A stretch of DNA of 42,012 bases from NCBI GenBank assembly GCA_002394365.1, contig DGTQ01000021.1:2679-44690 (forward strand), in the 5' to 3' direction. This DNA comes from Prevotellaceae bacterium UBA4332. GTDB taxonomy: Bacteria; Bacteroidota; Bacteroidia; Bacteroidales; Bacteroidaceae. The notes under the pieces are model-generated. The model was not told the DNA's origin. It saw only the letters and a program-made list of their open reading frames with translations, and ran no database searches. A program made the translations under genes and the position numbers. Shown here piece by piece: positions 8,277-15,500 of this stretch (positions are counted from its first letter, which is position 1; each line of letters begins with the position of its first letter).

Positions 8277-8777
8277 CTATTTGGCAATCAATGGAAAAGC
8301 AGAGAACAACTCCAGCGCAGAGGATGTTTCACTAATGAGTTTGCTTCTGACAAATGTCTTCGATTTCGTATCGTTCAGTACCTCGCCAAGTCCCTGCATC
8401 AAGAGTTTAGGGCTGGCCTCACGCACACGCTCTGCACACCATGCAGCATATTCGCTTATGCTATTTCCTGTTCTTTCCATGACAATTTCTTCATTTATCT
8501 CTGTATGGTTCCGTAAGAAGAACCATACATCATAAATATCACGTGGAGAGAGGCGTTCACCCATAGCACAAAGCTTATGAGCGAACATATCAGGCATAGT
8601 CATCACTCTAATATCTGTACCTGCCAACGAACGCATCTCGTAGTGGTTCGGGTATTGACGGATAGAAATTTCCACCTTTAGCATTCTTTCTCCCTTCCCA
8701 TAATTCAGTACAAACACAGGAGCATCATTTCGAGCTTCCACCTTATCCCTTCCTCGTTCATAGCCTTTTTTATATCC
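8277..8777 (-). pseudogene. Remnant of AbiEii-type nucleotidyltransferase toxin
   Basis: About 165 residues are open from just after a TAA at 8780-8778. The readable part (KVEISIRQYPN, then TMPDMFAHKLCAMGERLSPRDIYDVWFFL) matches the central and C-terminal region of the AbiEii/AbiGii (DUF1814) family. The N-terminal nucleotidyltransferase core with its GSx-DxD-type motif is missing, and the only in-frame start is an internal GTG at 8741. Intact family members are about 250-300 residues. No AbiEi-like antitoxin is adjacent. The 5' part was probably lost by deletion and is now replaced by the SLOG-like gene, which overlaps the fragment by a few bases. Confidence 0.7.
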
Positions 8778-9075
8778 TTATTACCCTAACTGGCTTCCCC
8801 ATCTTCTTGGCATAATCAATAGTGTATTTTGTTCCCTTCGACTTCCCATCCCAGAAGGCAAGCACCTCGTCGCAACAGTCTATTACCTGTCTGTTCCTCA
8901 CCAATGGTGCACCCCTTCCATACTTCTTGTAGTCAGGCAAGTGTTCTATCAGCCTTATGCCCTTCCTCTCAGCAAACTCCCTCGCATAGGTATCTGCATC
9001 CTTCGCCCCACCAGACACTATCGCATCAGGCATTTCGTCGAGGTACTTTCCTATGTCAACAGCAGGGCAATCCAT
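8770..9075 (-). CDS. SLOG-like (DUF2493/YspA-type) Rossmann protein, 5' end uncertain
   Basis: From the ATG at 9075 the protein is 101 residues. The core DAIVSGGAKDADTYAREFAERKG, then RNRQVIDCCDEVLAFWDGKSKGT, matches DUF2493/SLOG proteins, Rossmann folds thought to bind nucleotide-derived ligands. Reading upstream in the same frame gives PLAVIGS just before the Met. That is the expected first beta strand and GS loop, but no ATG, GTG, TTG or CTG precedes it before an in-frame TGA. So either a rare start codon is used or the native start has been lost and the gene is damaged. It starts 25 bases after the DUF2971 gene. Confidence 0.6.
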   Translation of the reverse strand: MDCPAVDIGKYLDEMPDAIVSGGAKDADTYAREFAERKGIRLIEHLPDYKKYGRGAPLVRNRQVIDCCDEVLAFWDGKSKGTKYTIDYAKKMGKPVRVIRI

Positions 9076-9100
9076 ACTGCCGATTACTGCGAGGGGCCTT

Positions 9101-9886
9101 CTATCTAATAATTTCTGGTTTCAGTCTGAAAGCGTCATCATCCACACGCATCTGGTAGAGACTTATCTGTGGGTTCAGCTTCTTTCTGGCATATTTCATT
9201 ATCTTTTCTTTCACTGCGGGGTCAATACTAACCCCAAAGTAGATAGAGGCAAAACACTCGCCTTTCATGGGTAGATAGTAGTGTATCTCTGTCCCCTTTC
9301 TCACTTTGGGATGCTCCGCCTGCTCAGGAGTAAGTCTTGCATACATGGGGTTAGGATTATACCATATCAGCCTCACCTCCTTCTCATATGCCCACTCCTT
9401 AGCCTTTGTTCTCCATTGATAACTGAAAGTATCAACAGCATCATTCAATATCCTATTGTTATATGCACTCGGACGTTCTATTATATCCCGATATTGCACT
9501 TCATACACAAGAGGCTGTAAATAAAATTGACTAAACAACGGGGGAACAGATTCCAACACCTTGTCTAAGTCCAGCCCTATGCAGATACCCTTGTGGTTAT
9601 AACAATAGTGCGTCCACATGAGCAAAGAATCATTCACTTTCGACAAACTGCAAAGCCATGTGTCGTTGCGAAAGTTCAGGGCATCATTCTCCTCTTTCAT
9701 TTTCCACCATTTCTCAGGTATCCATCCTTGCAGCTTATGCTTTGGCACATTGGAATAGTCCAGCAGTTTAGGGTGGCAGTCGAAAGGGTCGTTCAGTTGC
9801 GACGCATTAGTAAACTGGAGGTTCTTCCCTCCCAGCATATATTTTGCGCCCTCTATGTCGATATATTTATAGAGTATGCGAGGCAT
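9101..9886 (-). CDS. DUF2971 domain protein
   Basis: This 261-residue protein has the DUF2971 signature: LYKYIDIEGAKYML and FTNASQLNDPFDCHP at the N-terminus, then CSLSKVNDSLLMWTHYCYNHKGICIGLDL. Family members have no established biochemical function but often occur near phage-defence and mobile genes. No signal peptide or membrane segment is visible, so it is probably cytoplasmic. It begins 2 bases after the HNH gene stop, inside the restriction-modification run, so it is probably co-expressed with that system. An accessory defence role is inferred from context only. Confidence 0.8.
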   Translation of the reverse strand: MPRILYKYIDIEGAKYMLGGKNLQFTNASQLNDPFDCHPKLLDYSNVPKHKLQGWIPEKWWKMKEENDALNFRNDTWLCSLSKVNDSLLMWTHYCYNHKGICIGLDLDKVLESVPPLFSQFYLQPLVYEVQYRDIIERPSAYNNRILNDAVDTFSYQWRTKAKEWAYEKEVRLIWYNPNPMYARLTPEQAEHPKVRKGTEIHYYLPMKGECFASIYFGVSIDPAVKEKIMKYARKKLNPQISLYQMRVDDDAFRLKPEIIR

Positions 9887-9888
9887 GG

Positions 9889-10647
9889 TTAGCTCATTTG
9901 CAGAGTTTGTATCTGTTTCTTAAACATAGGTATATCATTTTTTGAAATCCCCTTTTTGTGGATAACTCTGTGGCAATTGGGACACACAGGCATGAGGTTA
10001 TCCAATGCTTCATCTATCGTTTGTTTCTCGCTTATGCCCGAATATTGAAAGATTGGCTTCAGGTGGTGAATTTCTATACAATGTGGATTTCCATATGTGT
10101 TTCCGTAATAAGAGCGAAACTCAAAGCCACAGCAATCACACGAAATAATCCCATTATGGGAGAAATACTCTATAGCTATATTCCTGAGCTTTTGAGAGCG
10201 TTTGTATGATTTATGGTTTACGGAGATTGCAGAGCCTTCTTCTACATACTCAGTAAATAATTTTATATTAGGTGTTTTTGTTCGATAAATCTTTGAAATA
10301 TTATTTTTTACATCAGTATATTCAAAGCTACTATCAAAAAGATACTCTATCAAATGTTTCTTTTCAGCAAGAAATTCTGCACCTTTTTGAGTTAGTATAT
10401 ACTTACCTTCTTCAAAGTTTGCATATTGTAATTTTGCAAGTGTGTTGTGACTTTTCAGATTGCGTACTTTTTGAGAAAAATATGTATCTTTTCTGTTAGT
10501 TAATATTTCAGCATCTCTCCCTTGAGGTTTCATAACCTGTGTAAGAGATGTTATTAATTCTGATGTCGTAATTGCACCTTCTTTTGCATCCATCAGGTAT
10601 AATGCTGGAAGTATCAAGTCTGATTCTGTTATGCGTTTTTCTTCCAT
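9889..10647 (-). CDS. HNH endonuclease with N-terminal winged-helix-like domain
   Basis: This 252-residue protein has two parts. Residues 10-95 look like a winged-helix DNA-binding module (ILPALYLMDAKEGAITTSEL, then KYILTQKGAEFL), as in Mrr-type or HNH restriction enzymes. Residues 170-230 are a zinc-bound HNH domain: CDCCGFEF, then CIEIHHLKPI (H194/H195), then LDNLMPVCPNCHRVIH with C222 and C225. It starts 4 bases after the methyltransferase stop and is in the same run. It may be a second restriction nuclease of the system, for example a strand-specific or modification-dependent one. Confidence 0.85.
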   Translation of the reverse strand: MEEKRITESDLILPALYLMDAKEGAITTSELITSLTQVMKPQGRDAEILTNRKDTYFSQKVRNLKSHNTLAKLQYANFEEGKYILTQKGAEFLAEKKHLIEYLFDSSFEYTDVKNNISKIYRTKTPNIKLFTEYVEEGSAISVNHKSYKRSQKLRNIAIEYFSHNGIISCDCCGFEFRSYYGNTYGNPHCIEIHHLKPIFQYSGISEKQTIDEALDNLMPVCPNCHRVIHKKGISKNDIPMFKKQIQTLQMS

Positions 10648-10651
10648 CGTT

Positions 10652-12637
10652 TTAATAATTGGTTATCAATAGGTGGGTGGTCTTTTTATCATTCCTATTC
10701 ATGAAACTAACGGTGTAATTCTTCTCAAATGAGCGAATATTTATCCCCCTCTTGTTATAAAGATTAAAGATAAAATCTGTATTTTTTATCACAAGCATCC
10801 ACTTTGCTTTACACTCATTTATCATATAGTTGGCAAGGCGTTCCTGGTCATAATGTGTGAACTCGTTTTGGGCATAAGTGCTGAATTCACTATCGTATGG
10901 AGGGTCAAGAAATACGAAGTCGCTCTTGGTGGGCTTTGTCTCTCTTAAAAATGCCTCAAAGTCCATATTATAAATCTTGGTCTCTTTGAATTTATCGAGT
11001 AACAGTAAAGAACAATAGTACGATAGTTTTTTATCCATCGTCTTGCTATTATATGCTATGCCACCATAGGGAACATTAAACTCTCCCTTTCCATTATAGC
11101 GAAACATACCACTATATGCGTAGTTGCGAATGAAAAGAAAAAGGGCGCAATACAGGTCTGGATTACTTTCTATCAGAACCCTGTCGTTATACAGATTTCT
11201 ATAGTTCATATACACAGCACTCTTGATAGCTGTTTCTATGTTGTCATGCAAATCTTTTTCAGGCAACAGGTACTTCTCTTTCTCCAAATCTCTCATACGA
11301 GACATCTTGCGAAAAAGATTTTTTTCCATTTCAGCCTTTAAGACGCATTTCATTTTTGCAAAAGAAGGTTCGAGTATTTTCAGTATTTCATTTCCCTTCT
11401 CATTACAAAAATCACGAACAAACTGTCTTAACTCTACTTTGGAAATATAATCTTCTCTGTATTCAAGATACTTATCAACCAAAACTGTGTTTGATTGAAA
11501 AAAAGCCTCAGCTTTCTTCCATGAATTATTTATAGCAAAAGCATAATCGAAGAAAGCAGAATTTTGGGTAGATATATTCTTGTAGAGTGAGGTCAGTTCA
11601 AAAGAGAGGTCATTTATGTAATATTTCTCTGCGTTAATAGCAGTAAAAACAGCCCCACCACCAACAAAAGGTTCAAAATAACGCTTGAACTTTGGGAGGT
11701 TTGGCAAAATATAATCCAGCTCTTTTTCCTTACCTCCTGCCCACTTTATAATGGGCTGTAATGTTGCAGACTCTTTCTTTTTTTCTTCTGGAAAAACTAT
11801 ATTCACTTTTTCAAAGAAAGAGTCTAAATCCTGTAAGGCATCCGTCTGTGTTTCTGCTTCCTTGTATATTGCCAAATCCTCAGAAGCCATACCTTTGAAG
11901 ATATCTTGTTCGCTTAGTTTCTCGTCTATTCTTTTCTTAGCTGCCATAAAATATTCCTTGTCTATTTCAACTCCGATAAATTTTCTATTTAACTCAAGTG
12001 CTGCTACTCCTGTTGAGCCTACGCCCATGAAGGGGTCAAAAATGATATCTCCTTCGTTTGATGCAATATTGATAAGTTTCTTTAGAATACCTATGGGCTT
12101 CTGTGTGGGGTGTTTAGGATTACTCAACCTCTCAGGGCGCATACATATTGGACTTTCGATAAAATTATGCATCTCTGCTTGTGAAATGAAGTTCCATGTA
12201 TGCTTCTTATTCCAACAAGTAAAAATCATCTCGCAACTGTTAAGGAACCCAGCCTTAAAAATCTTGGGTGCAGGGTTGGTCTTGTGCCAAATCATAAAAT
12301 TTGAAGTATCAAACTTATGGTCTAAGCAGTTATACCACCTACCTAACTGGTTATAAGATGTAAAGATGAAAAGGTTGCCCGTAGGTTTCAGTATTCGCAC
12401 AAACTCATCAGCCCATTCCTCAGGGTTAAAATCCACCATATCCCACTCTGCAACGTCATTATTCATTGCCGTCCTTCCTGGCAGAGGAATATTCCCTGTA
12501 GAATGCTTTCCCAGATTATACGGTGGGTCTGTCAGGATAAAGTCGATAGAATTGTCAGGAATTCTTTTGATTATCTCCCTGCTGTCAGCCCTCAACACAC
12601 ATTTTCTCCAATCATTCTCCATCAGGCAGATACGCAC
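10652..12637 (-). CDS. Double DNA methyltransferase: beta-class amino-MTase fused to Dam/D12-type MTase
   Basis: This 661-residue protein holds two complete methyltransferases. Residues 1-245 have DPPYNLG (37-43) before FDPFMGVGSTG (200-210), the beta-class order of N4-cytosine/N6-adenine enzymes. After a linker of about 50 residues, residues 294-661 are an N6-adenine MTase of the D12/Dam type: PIIKWAGGKEKEL, FEPFVGGGAVF (321-331) and DPPYDSEFS (578-586), the alpha-class order. Double MTases usually protect the two strands of a non-palindromic recognition site, as in the M.FokI type. The gene overlaps the end of the upstream restriction gene by 26 bases. The start may be the first Met or Met6 (MENDW). 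Confidence 0.92.
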   Translation of the reverse strand: MRICLMENDWRKCVLRADSREIIKRIPDNSIDFILTDPPYNLGKHSTGNIPLPGRTAMNNDVAEWDMVDFNPEEWADEFVRILKPTGNLFIFTSYNQLGRWYNCLDHKFDTSNFMIWHKTNPAPKIFKAGFLNSCEMIFTCWNKKHTWNFISQAEMHNFIESPICMRPERLSNPKHPTQKPIGILKKLINIASNEGDIIFDPFMGVGSTGVAALELNRKFIGVEIDKEYFMAAKKRIDEKLSEQDIFKGMASEDLAIYKEAETQTDALQDLDSFFEKVNIVFPEEKKKESATLQPIIKWAGGKEKELDYILPNLPKFKRYFEPFVGGGAVFTAINAEKYYINDLSFELTSLYKNISTQNSAFFDYAFAINNSWKKAEAFFQSNTVLVDKYLEYREDYISKVELRQFVRDFCNEKGNEILKILEPSFAKMKCVLKAEMEKNLFRKMSRMRDLEKEKYLLPEKDLHDNIETAIKSAVYMNYRNLYNDRVLIESNPDLYCALFLFIRNYAYSGMFRYNGKGEFNVPYGGIAYNSKTMDKKLSYYCSLLLLDKFKETKIYNMDFEAFLRETKPTKSDFVFLDPPYDSEFSTYAQNEFTHYDQERLANYMINECKAKWMLVIKNTDFIFNLYNKRGINIRSFEKNYTVSFMNRNDKKTTHLLITNY

Positions 12638-13448
12638 TCTTTATTTCGTCGAGTGCCTCGTTAATAAAGTGAGCATTTTTCTTGTATTCATCTATCACAA
12701 TATCATATCCTCCTTCATCCTTGCAAACAAGGTTCCAGAAATCCCTGCTGATACAAAGTTCCTCATCTGCAAAAAATTGTCTCACTCTGCCCTGAGTCCA
12801 AGGTTTACCCTCACCATACCTGTTATATGCAGTAGCAAACAAAATTTTCACATTATCCTCTCCCTCCTCATTTGCCAAAATGCAATATTGCTCCAGCAAA
12901 GCCTCTTTCTCTGAGCGAGCTTTCTTATTATCCAAATCACCACCTATCTTCAGCTCTATGAGGTAACTCTTACCAGTCTCAGTATCTTTGAGGTAATAGT
13001 CGCTCTCGTGTCTTTTACTATGTTTGGCAGTTGACCTCATCTTGGTAATACCATCATAGTCGCACAGTTCAGGTTTTTTATGGTTCTCACCTTTTGTGTT
13101 TTTATATCTCTCAAGGAGTTCTGCAATATAATCCGTCTGCTCCTGATAAATTATACCCTCCACATGCTGACTGACGTCATAATTAAGTTGAGCAATGCTA
13201 ATAGCCATGCTCTCAAGCATATTACCCAAAGAACTATCCAAAGAACGAGCAAGTGCTGAATAATACTGTATCTCCCTGCCAAGCGCAGCAATAAACACAT
13301 TATGAATTTTCATATTGATAACACCATTCTCATCATCCACCTCAGCAAGGTGTCTCATAGAAAAGCCATTGGCATAAGTCTTTACAGCATTACTTACAAT
13401 AGCCCTAATAGCTCTTTCTTTATTTACGTTTGTACTCATCAGTTTCAC
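12612..13448 (-). CDS. Type II restriction endonuclease, PD-(D/E)XK type (TdeIII-like)
   Basis: This 278-residue protein is the first gene of the island and overlaps the MTase gene. A PD-(D/E)XK active site is visible: ESDYYLKD with D150, then YLIELKIGGDLDNKKARSE with E165-x-K167. The rest is mostly helical. It most resembles proteins annotated as TdeIII-family type II enzymes, but that family name is from memory and uncertain. The recognition site cannot be read from sequence; an asymmetric site is likely given the double MTase. A nuclease gene ahead of its methylase, from one promoter, is less common than the reverse and may imply delayed nuclease activity or other control. Confidence 0.8.
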   Translation of the reverse strand: MKLMSTNVNKERAIRAIVSNAVKTYANGFSMRHLAEVDDENGVINMKIHNVFIAALGREIQYYSALARSLDSSLGNMLESMAISIAQLNYDVSQHVEGIIYQEQTDYIAELLERYKNTKGENHKKPELCDYDGITKMRSTAKHSKRHESDYYLKDTETGKSYLIELKIGGDLDNKKARSEKEALLEQYCILANEEGEDNVKILFATAYNRYGEGKPWTQGRVRQFFADEELCISRDFWNLVCKDEGGYDIVIDEYKKNAHFINEALDEIKSAYLPDGE

Positions 13449-13464
13449 GCTTTAGTTATTCTCT

Positions 13465-13496
13465 GCAAAGGTAATAAAAATATCTTGCTTTCACAA
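13465..13496 (-). promoter_or_regulatory. Promoter of the restriction-modification island
   Basis: Minus-strand TTG (13496-13494), 20 bases, then TACCTTTGC (13473-13465) is a full consensus promoter. The predicted start of transcription is about 14 bases ahead of the restriction gene ATG. It is the only clear promoter seen for the run down to 8277. Confidence 0.75.
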
Positions 13497-13552
13497 ACAG
13501 CTATCACAGATTTAATACTTTTTTCATGGTTTTGTTTTGCACCCCGTAAGTA

Positions 13553-13810
13553 TCAAATGTTTCTTTTGTTTCAAATGTTTCAAATGTTTCATTTCGTTTG
13601 GAAGGTTGGTGCAAAGGTAATAGGTCTTAATGTACTTTGTTTAGACTTGTTGAATGGGGCAACAAGAAACTTTTCTTTGGAATATAAATATATTTATATA
13701 ATAAATATATTTATATTCTTTCTTTTGAAAATATAGAAATAAGGAGCGAAGACGCGCATGACAAAAGAAACATTTGAAACATTTGAAACATTTGAAACAA
13801 AAGCCAAATG
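13553..13810. repeat. MITE-like structure with inverted arms of 9-bp repeats
   Basis: The 29-bp left arm (13563-13591) is an exact reverse complement of the right arm (13775-13803), with 183 bp between. Each arm is built from tandem 9-bp units, TCAAATGTT on the left and GAAACATTT on the right. A second AT-rich perfect palindrome sits inside at 13680-13718. No transposase is encoded. It could be a miniature element or a transcribed long hairpin. Confidence 0.6.
13680..13718. repeat. Perfect 17-bp AT-rich palindrome
   Basis: GAATATAAATATATTTA (13680-13696) and its exact reverse complement (13702-13718) flank a 5-base loop TATAA. The position is near the middle of the MITE-like structure. It could form a cruciform or an RNA hairpin. 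Confidence 0.8.
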
Positions 13811-14046
13811 TTAATTTTGCTCGGAGCAACATTGGATTTTTCCGCAAAAAATCAGCAAAAGTAAATTTTTTTATATTCTTAACACGTTGATTTATAGTGT
13901 GTTAAGACTAAGCGAGTATTAACGTGTGCAGAGGTACTACTTCCACGCTCAGAGCCAGTGTTTTCGGGGGATAGAGACAAGGGAAGGGCAGGCTGAACCA
14001 GTGCTTCTGCAAACGGCTCTTCCAAGTGTTAAAAACGGGCAAACTA

Positions 14047-14078
14047 TTGCGTGTTTTAAGTTAAAGCAGTAACTTTGC
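14047..14078 (+). promoter_or_regulatory. Orphan promoter-like site
   Basis: TTG at 14047-14049, 20 bases, then TAACTTTGC at 14070-14078 is a consensus Bacteroidetes promoter. No protein gene follows on the plus strand for more than 9 kb (the next is kdsB). It may drive a non-coding RNA or be a relic. Confidence 0.45.
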
Positions 14079-14410
14079 ACTCGGAAGTCGTAAGAAAAAA
14101 AAGCCTCCCTCCAGTCCCACTGCTTAATTTACCAAACATGATTTTGACTAAGATTTTGACCACGGATTATTCGGATATTAACGGATTGTTTTCTCGCAGA
14201 GCCTACTCCGATTGTTTCTCGCAAAGACACTAAGAATAACTCCCTTCGAGAGTACAGGGCTGTAGCTTCATCCATTCGCCCGAAAGCATAGCTTTTCAGC
14301 TAATGTCTAACCTACATCCCCTACTGGTTGCACCAGTTATTCTTAGTTACGCAAGGGGCAAAGGCGCACCTGCGGTGCTACGCTAAGGGGCTGGCGCAGA
14401 GGTTATGAGG

Positions 14411-14520
14411 TTCTTGCGCTCCAGTAGGTGCTCAGTCGCAAAGCGGAGCTTGCTCTGGCAAGCCAACAAGTTGGAGTGATGAGGTTTATTTGGATTAAGG
14501 ATTAAGGTTGTTTGGATTAA
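14411..14520 (+). repeat. Compound repeat locus: module X, module Y and GGATTAA heptamers
   Basis: Module X lies at 14413-14435 (CTTGCGCTCCAG, ending GGTGCTCAG). Module Y lies at 14449-14476 and contains two hairpins, CTTGC-TCTG-GCAAG and CCAAC-AA-GTTGG. GGATTAA heptamers follow at 14492-14505, with another at 14514-14520. This is the only locus seen with X and Y side by side in the same orientation. Confidence 0.75.
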
Positions 14521-15079
14521 GGTTTATTTGTAGTAAGCCTTATTCTTTATTCCTTTCACCATTATTCCTTTTTCACCTTAAAACCTGAGAGCGAAGCGAC
14601 CTAAAGACCTGACACCAAACTTCACCTTAAAATCCCACATGGTCTCTTTGCGTGAGTGCTGAAAGCACGACCTTGGCTCTTTGCGTAGAGATGATGAGCA
14701 GGCGATAGTCGGCGAGGGTTTGAAGATATTCGCTTAGGGCAAGCTTGCTTGCGCAAAAGAGAATAATCGAAAAGCCTCAAGGGTGCAACCCTCATCATCT
14801 CGGCTTGGCGAGAAATAAACAAAGAAATCCGTGTTTATCCGAGCTATCCGTGATAAAAATCAACACAGGGTTTTGCAAGTGACCCGATAATTTTGACTGG
14901 ATTTTAACAGAGAAAATCTTATCTGAAAATCTTGAGAAAATCGGAAAGAAAATAAACAGAAGGCTCTGCTTGATTTCGCCTACGGCTCAAAAATCTCAAG
15001 AAAATCTAAGAAAAAATAATCCGTGAAAATCCGAGATATCCGTGGTAAAAAATCTAAACAAAAAGAACAGACCAAAAAC

Positions 15080-15223
15080 TTAGTCGTTGATGTATGACTT
15101 GGTGGTCATGTCGTAATAGAGTGCTTCGAGTTCTGGAAGCGTGAGTTTCTCTACTGACTGTTCTATGATTCTTATTAGTTCGTCGCGACGATAGTCTTCG
15201 GACTGTGAAAAACGGGTTGTCAT
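15080..15223 (-). CDS. Small hypothetical protein (47 residues)
   Basis: The frame starts MTTRFSQSEDYRRDELI and ends YYDMTTKSYIND. It is charged, predicted helical (ELIRIIEQSVEKLTLPELEALYY) and has no signal peptide. Its composition is protein-like, in contrast to the repeat-derived frames around it. The frame is open further upstream, but that part is heptamer repeat, so the ATG at 15223 is chosen. The sequence is not recognised. It stands alone between repeat blocks. Confidence 0.6.
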   Translation of the reverse strand: MTTRFSQSEDYRRDELIRIIEQSVEKLTLPELEALYYDMTTKSYIND

Positions 15224-15226
15224 AGG

Positions 15227-15343
15227 AGTTGAAGATTGAAGATTGAAGATTGAAAATTGAGACCCCTCCCTGACCTCCCCCCGCTCCAACTTGTTGGCTT
15301 TGCTTGCAAAGAAGGGGAGGAGCTATATTCTTGCTCTGGCAAG
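15227..15343. repeat. Heptamer array (GATTGAA) plus variant module Y
   Basis: About five 7-bp units of GATTGAA type run from 15227 to 15261. A minus-strand module Y follows at 15281-15311; its first hairpin is changed to CTTTGC-AA-GCAAAG while the second (CCAAC-AA-GTTGG) is intact. A half-copy of Y on the plus strand (CTTGCTCTGGCAAG, 15330-15343) follows. A C-run/G-run hairpin lies just beyond (around 15365-15395). Confidence 0.7.
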
Positions 15344-15418
15344 CGTAGCGCATCTGCGCGTCCGATTACTCCCCCTTGGGGGGGAGTTAGAGGGGGTACC
15401 AAGAGGGTCAGCGAAGCT

Positions 15419-15500
15419 AACTGTGAACTGTGCTCCGAGCTTTGCTCGCCTGAGCACCTACTGGAGCGCAAGAACTGTGAACTGTGAACTGTGAACTGAA
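15419..15500. repeat. AACTGTG heptamer array interrupted by module X
   Basis: Two AACTGTG units (15419-15432), a CGAGC-TTT-GCTCG hairpin (15436-15448), a minus-strand module X (15450-15472), then three more AACTGTG units (15473-15493) and a degenerate one that abuts the folC stop codon. The module therefore sits inside an otherwise continuous heptamer array. Confidence 0.8.

Larger units (their letters stand above)
13449..15079. other. Non-coding, repeat-rich stretch of about 1.6 kb
   Basis: No credible protein gene was found; the short frames present are built from repeats (for example FKCFKCF from 9-bp repeats near 13.8 kb). The region holds the island promoter, a MITE-like inverted repeat (13553-13810), an AT-rich palindrome (13680-13718), an orphan promoter-like site (14047-14078) and an X/Y repeat locus (14411-14520). 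It also holds three degenerate copies of a motif built on ATCCG/TATCCGTG (about 14160-14190 minus, 14826-14856 plus, 15019-15049 plus). It reads like a decayed insertion zone next to the island. Confidence 0.7.

Noticed and set aside
13641..13847. 68-residue minus-strand frame with FKCFKCFKCF
   Set aside because: It is the translation of the 9-bp repeat arm and the AT palindrome, with no start context or protein-like composition elsewhere.
14622..14822. 66-residue minus-strand frame in the repeat zone
   Set aside because: It runs through small hairpins and repeat DNA, and no promoter or recognisable domain is seen.
15220..15494. Several 67-99 residue frames on both strands
   Set aside because: All are made from heptamers, modules X and Y and G/C-runs; overlapping frames on both strands are equally open, as expected for repeat DNA.
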